A stretch of 64,000 nucleotides of DNA from Panacagrimonas sp965216805 (GTDB lineage: Bacteria > Pseudomonadota > Gammaproteobacteria > Nevskiales > Nevskiaceae): positions 1,364,001 to 1,428,000 of the forward strand of contig NZ_CBDCGN010000003.1 in the NCBI RefSeq assembly GCF_965216805.1. The letters run 5' to 3'. Position 1 is the first letter of the stretch; each line of letters starts with the position of its first letter. Below, piece after piece: positions 7,949-17,119 of this stretch. Both the position numbers and the translations under genes were made by a program. Under the pieces are notes generated by a model. The model was not told where the DNA came from. It saw nothing but the letters and a program-made list of their open reading frames with translations, and did not search any database.

Positions 7949-10816
7949 ATGAGCGATAAAGACGTCGGCCTCGACTCGGGCGACTACCAGGAAGGCCCGA
8001 CCACCACGGCGCACAGGATTCTCAGTGCCATCGAGCCGCTGATCTTCGCGCGGCGCAAACTGACCATGGCGATTCTGGTCGCCATCACAGCGGTGCTGTT
8101 CTGGCAGATGGTGCAGATCAAGCCGGATGCCGGTTTCGACAAATCGGTGCCGCTGAAACACCCGTACATGCAGGTGCTCAAGCAATACATGGCCGATTTC
8201 GGCGGCGCCAACACGGTGCTGGTGGCGCTGATCCAGAAAGACGGCAAGGGCGAGATCTACAACGAGAAGTTCCTGCTCAATCTGAAGGAGGCCACCGACG
8301 AGGTGTTCTTCCTCAAGGGCGTCGATCGCTCGCGCGTGTCCTCGCTGTTCACCCCGGACGTGCGCTACATCGAAGTGGTGGAAGGCGGTTTTCGCGGCGG
8401 CAACGTGATTCCCGCCGAGTACGCGCCGACCCAGGAGATGTACGACCTGGTCAAGGGCAACGTCAGCAAGGGCGGTCATGTGGGGCGCTACACCACCATC
8501 GACCAGACCGGCGCCATGATCTTCTCCGAGTTGCTGGAGATCGATCCGGTCACCGGCGAGAAGCTCGACTACGGACGCGTGGCCAACGAGCTGGAAGACA
8601 AGCTGCGCGGCCGCTTCACCAACCCGCGCAAATTCGTCTACAAGCTCAAGGAGGACAAGGGCCCGCTCAAGGCCGGGGATGTCGTTGCCGACGGCTTCGT
8701 GCCGATTTCCGATCTGAAGCTGCGCTTCCTGACCACCTTCGAGGCCACCTACAAGAACGAGGAGGATCGCGTCGAGATCATCCCGGTCAAGGGTTCGGAA
8801 GTGACCGTCGAGGAGATCGACAATCCGCAGTACAACCCCGATATCGACGTCCACATCATCGGCTTCGCCAAGGTCGTCGGCGATGTCATCGATGCCACGC
8901 TGGAGGTGGTGGGCTTCTTCATGCTCACTCTGGTCATGACGGGCGTGTTGCTGTGGCTCTACATCGGCCACTTCAAGCTGGCGATGCTGCCGTTGATCTG
9001 CTCGGTGACGGCAGTGATCTGGGAGTTCGGCCTGCTCAGATTGCTCGGTTTCGGTCTGGACCCGTTCGCCATCCTGGTGCCGTTTCTGATCCTGGCGGTG
9101 TCGGTGTCGCATGGCGTGCAGTTCGTCAACGCCTGGGTCGGCGAGATCGCGGAGAACGGGCGCGACAGTTTCGACGCCTCGCTGTTCACCTGGCGGCGCC
9201 TGGCCATCTACGGAACGATGGCCATCATGACCGATGTATTCGGCTTTGCCGTCATCGGCCTGATTCCCATCGACATCGTGCGCGAGATGGCCATCAACGC
9301 CTGCCTCGGCATGCTGGCCATCGTCGTCACCAACAAGTTCATGATGCCGATCTTCCTGTCCTGGATCGAGGTCAAGGACATCAAGACTTTCATGGAAAAG
9401 CAGGAGCGGCGGGACGGCATCTTCAACCCGCTGTGGTACCTGATTTCGGGCATGGTCAAGCCGGTGCCCGCGGTGACCGCGATCCTGGTCATGGGCGCGC
9501 TGTTCGGCTGGAGCATCTGGCAGGGCAAGGCCCTGCAGGTCGGCGACAGCCAGGCCGGCGTGCCGGAACTGTTGCCCGACTCGCGTTACAACAACGATAC
9601 CGCCGCGGTGGTGGCGAACTTCGCCATCGGCCTGGATATTCTGAAAGTCGTGGCGGAAACCGACCCCGAAGCCTGCGTCAAGTACGAGGTCATGGAGCAG
9701 ATCGACCGCTTCGCCTGGACCATGGACAACACTTACGGCGTGCAGTCCAGTCTGTCGCTGCCGCAGGTGGCCAAGACCGTGAACTCCGCGTTCTCCGAAG
9801 CCAACCCGCGCTTCAAGGTGCTGCCGCGCAACCAGTACACCATGGTGCAGTCGATCACGCCCATCCCCACCTCCTCGGGCCTGCTGAATCCCAACTGCTC
9901 GGCGATGGCGGTGTTCGTGTTCATGAGGGATCACAAGGCCACCACCATCGAACGGGTCGTTGATGCCACCAAGGACTTCAACCGCACCAACGGCGCCGCC
10001 TTCTTCGAAACGCATACCAACGTCGATGCCGCGTATTGCGAGGACAAGCTCGCCGCCCGCCGCGCGGTCGGCAACGAGCGCCACGCAGTGCAGAAGCTGA
10101 TCGACGATCTCAAGAAAGGCGATCCGGAGATCGGCGAAACCGGGGTCAACGAGAACGAGAAAGTCATCGCCGCACGGGCACGGGTGGACGAGGCCAACGC
10201 CCGGCTGGCCGGCTTCGACAAGGAGTGCCCGGTCAACTTCGCGCTGGCGACCGCCAACGTCGGCGTGATGGCGGCCACCAACGAAGAAGTGCATCGGCTC
10301 GAAAAGCAGATCCTGCTTTACGTCTATATCGCGATCATCATCGCGGTGTATCTGTCGTTCTTCGAATGGCAGTCGATCTTCTGCATCATGCTGCCGCTGG
10401 CGCTGGTTTCCTGGATGGCCTACGGCGTCATGGCGGTCCTGGGCATCGGCATGAAGGTCGCAACGCTGCCGGTGGTGGCCTTGGCGGTAGGCATAGGTGT
10501 GGACTACGGCATCTATGTCTACGCCACCATGTCCGACGCGTTGGCCGGCGGCTTCAAGATGCGCGACGCCTACTACAAGACCCTGCGCATGACCGGCAAG
10601 GCGGTGGTGTTCACCGGCATCACGCTGGGCTTCGGTGTGGCCACCTGGCTGTGGTCGGGCCTGCAGTTCCAGCGCGACATGGGGGCGCTGCTGGTCTTCA
10701 TGTTCACCGGCAACATGTTCGGCGCCATCCTGATCCTGCCCGCGATCGCCTCGTTCATCCTCAAGGAGAAGCAATTGGCTCCGGGCGAGATCGCAGTGTT
10801 CAAGCCGCGGCATTGA
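7949..10816 (+). CDS. RND superfamily (MMPL / hydrophobe exporter type) permease
   Basis: This 955-residue inner-membrane transporter has the two-fold RND layout. One helix near residues 38-58 is followed by a large periplasmic loop and a helix bundle (about 310-480). A second helix, a second loop (about 520-780) and a C-terminal bundle with VALAVGIGVDYGIYVYA and FTGITLGFGVATWLW follow. These match MMPL/sterol-sensing-domain exporters that move lipids or other hydrophobic molecules, not the AcrB drug pumps. An AGGGA-like ribosome site precedes the ATG. It forms an operon with the YCF48-like gene. The substrate cannot be read from sequence. Confidence 0.88.
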   Translation: MSDKDVGLDSGDYQEGPTTTAHRILSAIEPLIFARRKLTMAILVAITAVLFWQMVQIKPDAGFDKSVPLKHPYMQVLKQYMADFGGANTVLVALIQKDGKGEIYNEKFLLNLKEATDEVFFLKGVDRSRVSSLFTPDVRYIEVVEGGFRGGNVIPAEYAPTQEMYDLVKGNVSKGGHVGRYTTIDQTGAMIFSELLEIDPVTGEKLDYGRVANELEDKLRGRFTNPRKFVYKLKEDKGPLKAGDVVADGFVPISDLKLRFLTTFEATYKNEEDRVEIIPVKGSEVTVEEIDNPQYNPDIDVHIIGFAKVVGDVIDATLEVVGFFMLTLVMTGVLLWLYIGHFKLAMLPLICSVTAVIWEFGLLRLLGFGLDPFAILVPFLILAVSVSHGVQFVNAWVGEIAENGRDSFDASLFTWRRLAIYGTMAIMTDVFGFAVIGLIPIDIVREMAINACLGMLAIVVTNKFMMPIFLSWIEVKDIKTFMEKQERRDGIFNPLWYLISGMVKPVPAVTAILVMGALFGWSIWQGKALQVGDSQAGVPELLPDSRYNNDTAAVVANFAIGLDILKVVAETDPEACVKYEVMEQIDRFAWTMDNTYGVQSSLSLPQVAKTVNSAFSEANPRFKVLPRNQYTMVQSITPIPTSSGLLNPNCSAMAVFVFMRDHKATTIERVVDATKDFNRTNGAAFFETHTNVDAAYCEDKLAARRAVGNERHAVQKLIDDLKKGDPEIGETGVNENEKVIAARARVDEANARLAGFDKECPVNFALATANVGVMAATNEEVHRLEKQILLYVYIAIIIAVYLSFFEWQSIFCIMLPLALVSWMAYGVMAVLGIGMKVATLPVVALAVGIGVDYGIYVYATMSDALAGGFKMRDAYYKTLRMTGKAVVFTGITLGFGVATWLWSGLQFQRDMGALLVFMFTGNMFGAILILPAIASFILKEKQLAPGEIAVFKPRH

Positions 10817-10843
10817 GGCTGCGCGAGCCCTGATCCCAAGGAC

Positions 10844-11166
10844 CGTAGCCCGGGCGCAGCCCGGGGCTGCCCTTGACCGGGTGGTGCCGAAACCCGGGTT
10901 TCACCCGGGCTTCAGGCAGCGTCTTTCCTTCTCCCGCAAGCGGGAGAAGGTGCCCCGAAGGGGCGGATGAGGGTCTTGCAGTGCGTGGGCGACCCGTAAA
11001 ATTCAGTGAGCCCACGTCCTGAAAGGCCCTCACCCCAGCCTCGCTCCCAGGGGGAGAGGGGTTCAGTCCGGACGGACCCAGGGTGTAGACCGGAGCCGTA
11101 GCCCGGCCGCAGCCCGGGGTTGCGGTCGGGCGGGTGGCGCGGAAACCCGGGTTGCCCCCGGGCTAC
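10844..11166. repeat. repeat-filled gap before the type I secretion genes (family A palindromes)
   Basis: The non-coding stretch 10817-11311 holds four family A palindromes, at 10844-10866, 10891-10912, 11097-11121 and 11140-11166. They surround the larger element at 10924-11062. From 11167 to 11311 I see only a TATAAT hexamer at 11300-11305, 6 bases before the tolC-like ATG, without a convincing -35. Confidence 0.75.
10924..11062. repeat. about 140-bp composite palindromic element (family C, MITE-like)
   Basis: It opens with a perfect hairpin (CCTTCTCCCGC at 10927-10937, loop AA, GCGGGAGAAGG) followed by a CCCC-GAA-GGGG mini-hairpin and GGATGAGGGT. It closes with the inverted counterpart GCCCTCACCCC, and CTCCCAGGGGGAGAGGGG at 11044-11061. 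The outer arms are inverted repeats of each other, so the whole 140 bases can fold as one structure. Elements of this design are dispersed in Xanthomonadaceae genomes. No coding capacity is seen. Confidence 0.7.
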
Positions 11167-11311
11167 TTTTGAGGGCGGCGATGGCGCGGTCTGGTACAAA
11201 CGGGAAGATGCTTGCCCGCCCTGCGCTGGCTGCTCGAACCTGCACCGGACACGTGCGCAGCACCTCCGAAAAGCCGGCGGACCGGTTCTCGATCCTGCGT
11301 ATAATGGCGGG

Positions 11312-12913
11312 ATGCGTTTCATTCCCATACGAATCGGACCCGTCCGGCATGCAGGGCGGTGGCAGAAGCCCCGTGCACGCACCCCTTTGTCGTTGGTTCT
11401 GAGCGTCCTGTTGGCGGCCGCTACCGGACTGGCGGCCGCGCAGGAAACGACATCCGAAACGCCTGCCGCGACGATCCCCGCTTCGGAGCGCAGTTCGCCC
11501 GATCCGCGCCTGCGCATGGACCCGCTGTTCCCGCACTCCGACGCCAAGCCTGACCCCCAGCCCGATCCCCAGGACGGCAGCTCGGAGGGCTTTCGCGACT
11601 TCGGGATCGGCGTCAACCCCGACCCCATCGTCAACGTCGCGCCCGAGGGCTCCGACCTGGAATGGGGCAGCAGCGGCACTTACGATCTGGGCGCCCTGCT
11701 TCGGCGCGTGTGGACCACCCACCCGCAGGTGCTGGGCGCTGAGTCCGGCGTGGAGGCCTCCCGCTACGATATCGCCGCCGCCCGCACCGGTTGGTATCCC
11801 TACCTGCAGCTTTCCAGCTCGGTGGCGGACTCCAGCTCCGACGGCAGCTCCACGCTCTACCTGGTGCAGCCGTTGTGGGATGGCGGCCAGACCCGGGCAG
11901 AGCTCGATCAGGCCGAGGCTCAGCATCTGGGCGCCACCTTGCAGATCACGCTGGCGCGGCTGGCGCTGTCCGACGAACTGCTCGGCGCCTACTTCGATAC
12001 CCTGGAAGCTGCCGAGCAGGTCAAGCTGTGGAACAACTACGTCACCCGTCTGGAGAGCCTGACCGATACCATCCGGCGACGCTCGGATCGTGGCGTGGCA
12101 CCCGAGGCCGACGTGCAGACGGCCATCACCCGCTTGCGCCAGGCCGAAGCCGGGCGTGAAAGCTCCAACGCGCTGCGCTTTACCGGGCGTTCGCGCCTGA
12201 GCAGCCTGGTCACCGCGCGGCCGCCCGAGCTGCGCTGGCCCAATTCCGACTCCATCCTGGAACCGGACAACCTGGAATCGCTGACCGCCAATCTGTCCAG
12301 GCACCCAGTGGTGCAGTCCAGCAACGCCGGCATCCGCGTGCAGGAGGCACTGGCTGACCAGTCCGCCGCCTCGTTGTGGCCCACGGTGTCGCTGCAGCAC
12401 CGTCGCCAGGTCGACGGCGTGGAGTTCGACCCGACCAACGACGCCACCCTGCTGGTGTTCCAGTACCAGACCTCCAGCGGTCTGCGCGGCTATCGCGGTG
12501 CCCAGGCCGAGCGGGCGCGTGCATCGTCGGCCCGCCAGCAGGGCGAAGTGGCGCGCGCACAGCTCACCGCGCAGTTGCGCAGCGACACCGCGCAATTGCT
12601 GGCGCTGGCTTCGCAGATGCGCTCGCAGGAGGGCGCTACCGACGCCGCCGTGCAATTGGTGGAAAGCTACTACCGTCAGTTCGAAGTGGGTCGTAAGTCG
12701 TGGCTGGAGTTGCTCAACGCGCTGCGCGAATCGCACGACCAGCAATTGCAGACCCTGGCCCTGCGCCGCGCGTTCTGGCAGATCAACAGCCGTCTGGTGT
12801 TGCAGGGCATGCAATGGGAGCGACTGGACGTGGCGGGTTTTCTGCCCGACGACTATCCCCGTCCCGCGCCCGAGCAGCAGGAGCCGGGAGAAGTGGAGAT
12901 CAAGAGCCCGTAG
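11312..12913 (+). CDS. TolC-family outer-membrane channel of the type I secretion system
   Basis: This outer-membrane efflux/secretion duct works with the ABC transporter and adaptor encoded next. The 533-residue product has a signal sequence (hydrophobic stretch LSLVLSVLLAAATGLAAAQ near residues 27-45). An Asp/Pro-rich linker and two outer-membrane-efflux repeats follow; STLYLVQPLWDGGQTRAELD is typical of the LapE-type branch. The frame is open from 11120, but ATG 11312 is the first start compatible with a signal peptide. It ends with an acidic, Pro-rich tail. Confidence 0.87.
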   Translation: MRFIPIRIGPVRHAGRWQKPRARTPLSLVLSVLLAAATGLAAAQETTSETPAATIPASERSSPDPRLRMDPLFPHSDAKPDPQPDPQDGSSEGFRDFGIGVNPDPIVNVAPEGSDLEWGSSGTYDLGALLRRVWTTHPQVLGAESGVEASRYDIAAARTGWYPYLQLSSSVADSSSDGSSTLYLVQPLWDGGQTRAELDQAEAQHLGATLQITLARLALSDELLGAYFDTLEAAEQVKLWNNYVTRLESLTDTIRRRSDRGVAPEADVQTAITRLRQAEAGRESSNALRFTGRSRLSSLVTARPPELRWPNSDSILEPDNLESLTANLSRHPVVQSSNAGIRVQEALADQSAASLWPTVSLQHRRQVDGVEFDPTNDATLLVFQYQTSSGLRGYRGAQAERARASSARQQGEVARAQLTAQLRSDTAQLLALASQMRSQEGATDAAVQLVESYYRQFEVGRKSWLELLNALRESHDQQLQTLALRRAFWQINSRLVLQGMQWERLDVAGFLPDDYPRPAPEQQEPGEVEIKSP

Positions 12914-13042
12914 GGCGGCCCATGGCCGCCGTCCGCGCTCGCTGGACGGGCCTGACGGCGGGCACGGCCCGCACTGCCAACCGCAAATGGACGGCAAGGT
13001 GACTTTGAAAGCCGGGCAACGTAGGGCGGCCCATGGCCGCCG
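12910..13042. repeat. two TAGGGCGGCCCATGGCCGCC palindromes (family B)
   Basis: Identical copies lie at 12910-12930 (overlapping the stop codon of the tolC-like gene) and 13021-13042. A degenerate inverted form (ACGGCGGGCACGGCCCGC) lies near 12955-12972. They fill the gap between the channel gene and the ABC transporter gene. Confidence 0.8.
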
Positions 13043-13144
13043 GCCTGTAGAGTGTGATGCGGTTGACGGCCGGCCCCACCCCGCTGGCCGCTGATAGGCA
13101 CAAGATCGCTTTGTACGAAGCAACATCTATCGAGTCGTGAATTG

Positions 13145-15286
13145 ATGAGTAAAGTCGAGCCCAACGCCGCCGCCAACGCCATCCTGGAGATGGCGTCGCG
13201 CCGCGGCCTGCACGCCTCGCGGCTGGAGGTCAAGACCGCACTCGGCCAGGTGCATGCCGAAGAGGCGCAGGCACAGATCACCGCAGTGTGGGAAATCCTG
13301 TTCGAAGGTCACACCGCACACAGCGTGCCGATGGAACTCGCCCACGGCGGCCAGTTGCCGGCCTGGGTCATGGCCGACGGCTGTGTCGGCCTGGTGATGA
13401 AGCTGCCCGGCGAGGAAGACAGCGAGCTGGAGATCGCCTGGATCGGCCGCGCACCGGACGATACCGGCAAGCCCAAGGAGCTGCTGGTGCCGATTCCGCC
13501 GGCCCTGGCCCCCGAGCGCGTCGGCGCCACCTCGGACAAGGTCGGGCCCGCCAGCAGCGCCATCCGTGCCGCGCTGCGCGACCACATGCCGCTGTTCATG
13601 CGCGCGGGCGTGGCCACGGTGGTGATGAATTCGCTGGCCATCACCACCTCGCTGTTTGCGATGCAGGTCTACGATCGCGTCATCCCCAATTTCGCCGAGG
13701 CCACCCTGTGGGTGCTCGCCAGCGGCGTGTTGCTGGCGCTGGGCCTGGAACTGCTGTTCAAGCTGTTGCGGCTCAAGCTGCTGGAACGTTCGGCAGTGCG
13801 CCTGGACGAGGCGCTGTCCCTGTACTTCTTCGAAAAGCTCATGTCGCTCAAGGTGGACCGGCGACCGTCGCGCGTGGGCTCGCTGGTCGCGCAGTTCCGC
13901 GACTACGACTCCATCAAGAATTTCTTCACCTCCAGCACGCTGTATGTGGTGGCCGATCTGCCCTTCATCGCGCTGTTCATCGCCGTGATCTGGATGATTG
14001 GCGGGCCCATCGCCTACGTGCTGCTGGCCTTCCTGGTGGTGTGTCTGATCGTCGGCATCGTGATGTACAAGCCCATCGCGCGCCTGCAGCGCGAGGAAAC
14101 CGACGAGTCCGCGCGTCGTCTGGGCCTGATCTTCGAAGCCGTCGCCGGCGGCGAGATCGTCAAGTCCACCGCCGCCGAACCGCGTTTCTCCGATGTGTGG
14201 CAGCGCTCCACCCGCGCGGTCGGCCGCGTCGGCAGCGATCTGCGCAGCGTCACCGGCTATTCGCAGTTCACCATCGCGTTCTTCCAGCAGATGGCCTACA
14301 TCTCCATCATCGTGGTGGGCGTGTACGTGATCCAGGCCGGCAACCTGACCATGGGCGGCTTGATCGCCTGCTCCATTCTGGCCAGCCGCGCGCTCGCCAA
14401 CATCGGGCAGGTCACCCAGCTCATGTTGCAGTGGCATCACGCGCGCTATTCGCTGCGCATCCTCAACGAGATTCTCTCCATGCCCACGGACGAGGATCCC
14501 ACCCGCCAGGCCAACACCCGCGTCGTGCCGCTGCAGTACAACGTGTTCGATCTGTCCTACGCCTACGAAGGTTCGCAGACCCCGCAGTTGCAGATTCCCA
14601 AGCTCACCATCGCTGCCGGCACCCGCGTTGCCGTCATCGGCCACAACGGCAGCGGCAAGAGCACCCTGCTCAAGTTGCTGGCCGGACTGGGCACACCCAG
14701 CGCCGGAGAAATCACCCTGGCCGGTCTGGACCTGCAACGCGCGCGGCCAAGCTGGATTCGCGAAACCATCGGCTATCTTCCCCAGGACGTGCGCCTGTTC
14801 TCCGGCACCCTGCGTGAAAACCTCACCCTGGGTCTGCCGGTACCCGACGAAGAGGCCTTGCACGAGGCCATGGAAAAGACCGGCTTGGCCAAGACCCTGG
14901 CTCGGCATCCCGAAGGCCTGGACCTGATGATCCGCGAGGGCGGCGCCGGCCTGTCCGGCGGACAGCGCCAGTTGGTGGGCGTAACGCGTCTGGTGCTGCA
15001 AGGGCCCAAGGTGTGGTTGCTGGACGAGCCCTCCGCCAGTCTCGACAAGGACGCCGAAGACGCCCTGATCCGCACGCTCAATTCCTTGCCGCGCGATCAC
15101 ACCGTGGTGTTCACCTCGCACCGTCCGGCATGGCTCAATCTGGCCGATCGGGTGGTGATGCTGGAGAACGGCAGCGTCAAGGTCGATGCACCCGCCGAAG
15201 AAGTGCGCCGTGCGCAAGCTGCCGCTCGTGCCGGCGGCCCACGGCCGGTGGTGCCTGCTGTCAAGGCCAGCGCGGGATCGGCCTGA
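13145..15286 (+). CDS. type I secretion ABC transporter (permease-ATPase fusion, LapB-like)
   Basis: This 713-residue half-transporter energises export of the giant protein encoded downstream. Residues 1-135 resemble the degenerate, non-catalytic C39-like domain of RTX exporters. A six-helix membrane domain (about 160-440) follows. The nucleotide-binding domain has Walker A GHNGSGKST near 498, signature LSGGQRQ near 602 and Walker B VWLLDEPSASLD near 622. A TTG at 13142 immediately precedes the ATG and is a less likely start. It belongs to the same cluster as the TolC-like and HlyD-like genes, although the intergenic gaps are long and full of palindromes. Confidence 0.92.
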   Translation: MSKVEPNAAANAILEMASRRGLHASRLEVKTALGQVHAEEAQAQITAVWEILFEGHTAHSVPMELAHGGQLPAWVMADGCVGLVMKLPGEEDSELEIAWIGRAPDDTGKPKELLVPIPPALAPERVGATSDKVGPASSAIRAALRDHMPLFMRAGVATVVMNSLAITTSLFAMQVYDRVIPNFAEATLWVLASGVLLALGLELLFKLLRLKLLERSAVRLDEALSLYFFEKLMSLKVDRRPSRVGSLVAQFRDYDSIKNFFTSSTLYVVADLPFIALFIAVIWMIGGPIAYVLLAFLVVCLIVGIVMYKPIARLQREETDESARRLGLIFEAVAGGEIVKSTAAEPRFSDVWQRSTRAVGRVGSDLRSVTGYSQFTIAFFQQMAYISIIVVGVYVIQAGNLTMGGLIACSILASRALANIGQVTQLMLQWHHARYSLRILNEILSMPTDEDPTRQANTRVVPLQYNVFDLSYAYEGSQTPQLQIPKLTIAAGTRVAVIGHNGSGKSTLLKLLAGLGTPSAGEITLAGLDLQRARPSWIRETIGYLPQDVRLFSGTLRENLTLGLPVPDEEALHEAMEKTGLAKTLARHPEGLDLMIREGGAGLSGGQRQLVGVTRLVLQGPKVWLLDEPSASLDKDAEDALIRTLNSLPRDHTVVFTSHRPAWLNLADRVVMLENGSVKVDAPAEEVRRAQAAARAGGPRPVVPAVKASAGSA

Positions 15287-15304
15287 GCGTGTTCCACCCG
15301 CAAA

Positions 15305-15674
15305 GCCGGCGGCCACAGGCCGCCCTACATGGCGCCAAACCACTATGGTGGGCGGTGCCCGCGTCGCGCGAACCCGTGGGGCGGGCCGTGCCCGCCGCGA
15401 TGGGCATGAACCGAAGCCGTAGGGCGGCCCGTGGCCGCCACACTCCAACCATGCACAGCACCCGTAGCCCGGGTGCAACCCGGGGTCGTGCCGGACACCC
15501 CCGGGCGTTGCCAGGGCTACGCCGCTCCAACCATGCGCAACGGTTGCACGCGCCGCTGCCCCCCGGATTTACGGGGATGACGCCGGCAACGAATCCGCGC
15601 AGACTCGCGCCCGGAAAATTTGCCGGCCCGTGCGCCGCTGATTGCTTCGAACGTAGGGCGGGCCATGCCCGCCG
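15305..15674. repeat. 420-bp gap packed with family B and A palindromes
   Basis: The gap 15287-15707 between the ABC transporter and its adaptor has no convincing gene. It contains family B copies in both orientations at about 15305-15328 (inverted), 15375-15397, 15419-15439 and 15652-15674, and a family A copy at 15471-15486. The phrase CTCCAACCATGC occurs twice (about 15442 and 15525), which suggests a local duplication. Confidence 0.75.
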
Positions 15675-15707
15675 CCGTGCCGATAGTTCCAAGGATCAAA
15701 TCGCAGG

Positions 15708-16892
15708 ATGAATCTTCGTCAACGCCTGTTTGCGCGTACCCAGCCACTGAAGCTTGGCGCGGTTGCGCGCCTGATTTACCTGCTCACCTTTGCGGTGCTG
15801 TCATTCGTCGCCTGGTCCAGCTGGGCCGAGCTGGAAGAACAGATTCGCGCGCGCGGCAAGGTGATCGTCTCCAGCAGCACCCAAGTGGTGCAGGTGGTGG
15901 ATGGCGGCGTGCTGGCCAAGCTGCACGTGCGTCAGGGCCAGCGCGTCAAGGAAGGCGACCTGCTGGCCGAGCTGCAGACCACGCGCTTTCTGGCCAGTGC
16001 CGACGAGATCGCCGGCCGCGTCGCCACCCACGAGGCCGCGATCGAGCGACTGGAAGCCGAACTGGAAGGCACCGATCCCAAGTTCCCCGCCAAGCTGCAG
16101 AAGGAATACCCGGACATCGTCCGCTCGCAGTTGCGCCTGTACCAGCGCCGGGTGGAGCTGCAGCGCGAAGAGCTGGACGCCATCGCGCGCAGCGCCGACC
16201 TGGCAAAACAGGAGCTGGCGGCGCTGGAAGAGCTGGAAAAGACCGGCGACGCCGCGCGCACCGAGGTGATTCGCGTGCGTCGCGAGGTCAGCGAACTGCT
16301 GGCCACCGCCGTCAACAAGCGCAACGCCTTTCGTCAGGAAGCGCAGGGCGAACTGGCCTCCAGCCGCAGCGCTTTGGAAGAGGCCTCGCAGCAGCTCACA
16401 CAGCGTATGGAAGCGCTGGACGCCACCCAGGTGCGCGCGCCCATGTCCGGCACCATCAACAATATCGAAGTGACGACCACCGGCGGCGTTTTGCGTCCAG
16501 GTGACGAACTGTTGCAGATTGTGCCCTCCGACGACCCACTGATCGTCGAGGCCGAGGTATCGCCGGTGGACGTGGCCTTCCTGCGCATGGATCTGCCCGC
16601 CAACATCAAACTCGATGCCTACGACTACACCATTTACGGGTCGTTGCGTGGTAAGGTCACCTACATCAGCCCGGACACCGTAGAAGAAGAATACCCGCAG
16701 CGCGACGAAGAACCGAAATTCCGGGTGCACCTGGTCATCGATCACATTCCCGAGCGCGACGGGCGTCCGCCCATCGAAGTGCTGCCGGGCATGACCGCTA
16801 CCACCGAGATCATCACCGGCAAGCGTACGGTGGCTCAGTATTTGCTTAAACCGCTGCGGCGGGGTTCTGCAGAGGCGCTTACGGAGCGCTGA
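15708..16892 (+). CDS. HlyD-family membrane-fusion adaptor of the type I secretion system
   Basis: The periplasmic adaptor links the ABC transporter to the TolC-like channel. The 394-residue product has a short cytoplasmic N-terminus and one helix (about 20-41). A biotinyl-lipoyl half-domain (VVQVVDGGVLAKLHVRQGQ) precedes a long coiled-coil hairpin (about 100-240). The second lipoyl half (VRAPMSGTINNIEVTTTGG) and the beta-barrel HlyD C-terminal domain ending LPGMTATTEIITGKRTV complete it. This tail is typical of adaptors for RTX adhesins. It is the last transporter component before the substrate gene. Confidence 0.92.
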   Translation: MNLRQRLFARTQPLKLGAVARLIYLLTFAVLSFVAWSSWAELEEQIRARGKVIVSSSTQVVQVVDGGVLAKLHVRQGQRVKEGDLLAELQTTRFLASADEIAGRVATHEAAIERLEAELEGTDPKFPAKLQKEYPDIVRSQLRLYQRRVELQREELDAIARSADLAKQELAALEELEKTGDAARTEVIRVRREVSELLATAVNKRNAFRQEAQGELASSRSALEEASQQLTQRMEALDATQVRAPMSGTINNIEVTTTGGVLRPGDELLQIVPSDDPLIVEAEVSPVDVAFLRMDLPANIKLDAYDYTIYGSLRGKVTYISPDTVEEEYPQRDEEPKFRVHLVIDHIPERDGRPPIEVLPGMTATTEIITGKRTVAQYLLKPLRRGSAEALTER

Positions 16893-16977
16893 AGCTGAAT
16901 GAGGGCAAGCCCTAAAACTCTTTTACCGTCCGTTGCTTTCAGGAACATCTTCATACACTTTTTTCACCAAAATACCG

Positions 16978-17006
16978 TTGACACTGTCATGTGGGCTCAT
17001 TACGCT
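16978..17006 (+). promoter_or_regulatory. sigma-70-type promoter of the giant secreted protein
   Basis: A perfect -35 TTGACA (16978-16983), a 17-base spacer and TACGCT (17001-17006) make a good housekeeping-type promoter. It predicts a start near 17013 and a leader of about 107 bases. An AGGGGAT ribosome site lies 8-10 bases before the ATG at 17120. The substrate gene can therefore be transcribed independently of its secretion genes. Confidence 0.6.
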
Positions 17007-17119
17007 TCGGCGAGGTGTAGCTTCGTGACGGCGTTCGCGGGCGTTTACCGAGCAGGCGGGGACCACCGCTCTCTCTCTTTTCAGTTTTGTAACTCACTTA
17101 TCCATAGGGGATAAAACAA

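Noticed and set aside
6968..10813. A very long open frame on the minus strand opposite the RND exporter gene (over 1200 codons)
   Set aside because: It mirrors the codon periodicity of the real gene; the product is His/Asp/Arg/Gly-rich with no family match, no signal and no ribosome site. High-GC DNA often leaves the antisense frame open.
11300..11305. TATAAT as promoter of the tolC-like gene
   Set aside because: It lies only 6 bases before the ATG, which would make the transcript nearly leaderless, and no acceptable -35 is found at 16-18 bases upstream. It is kept as a remark only.
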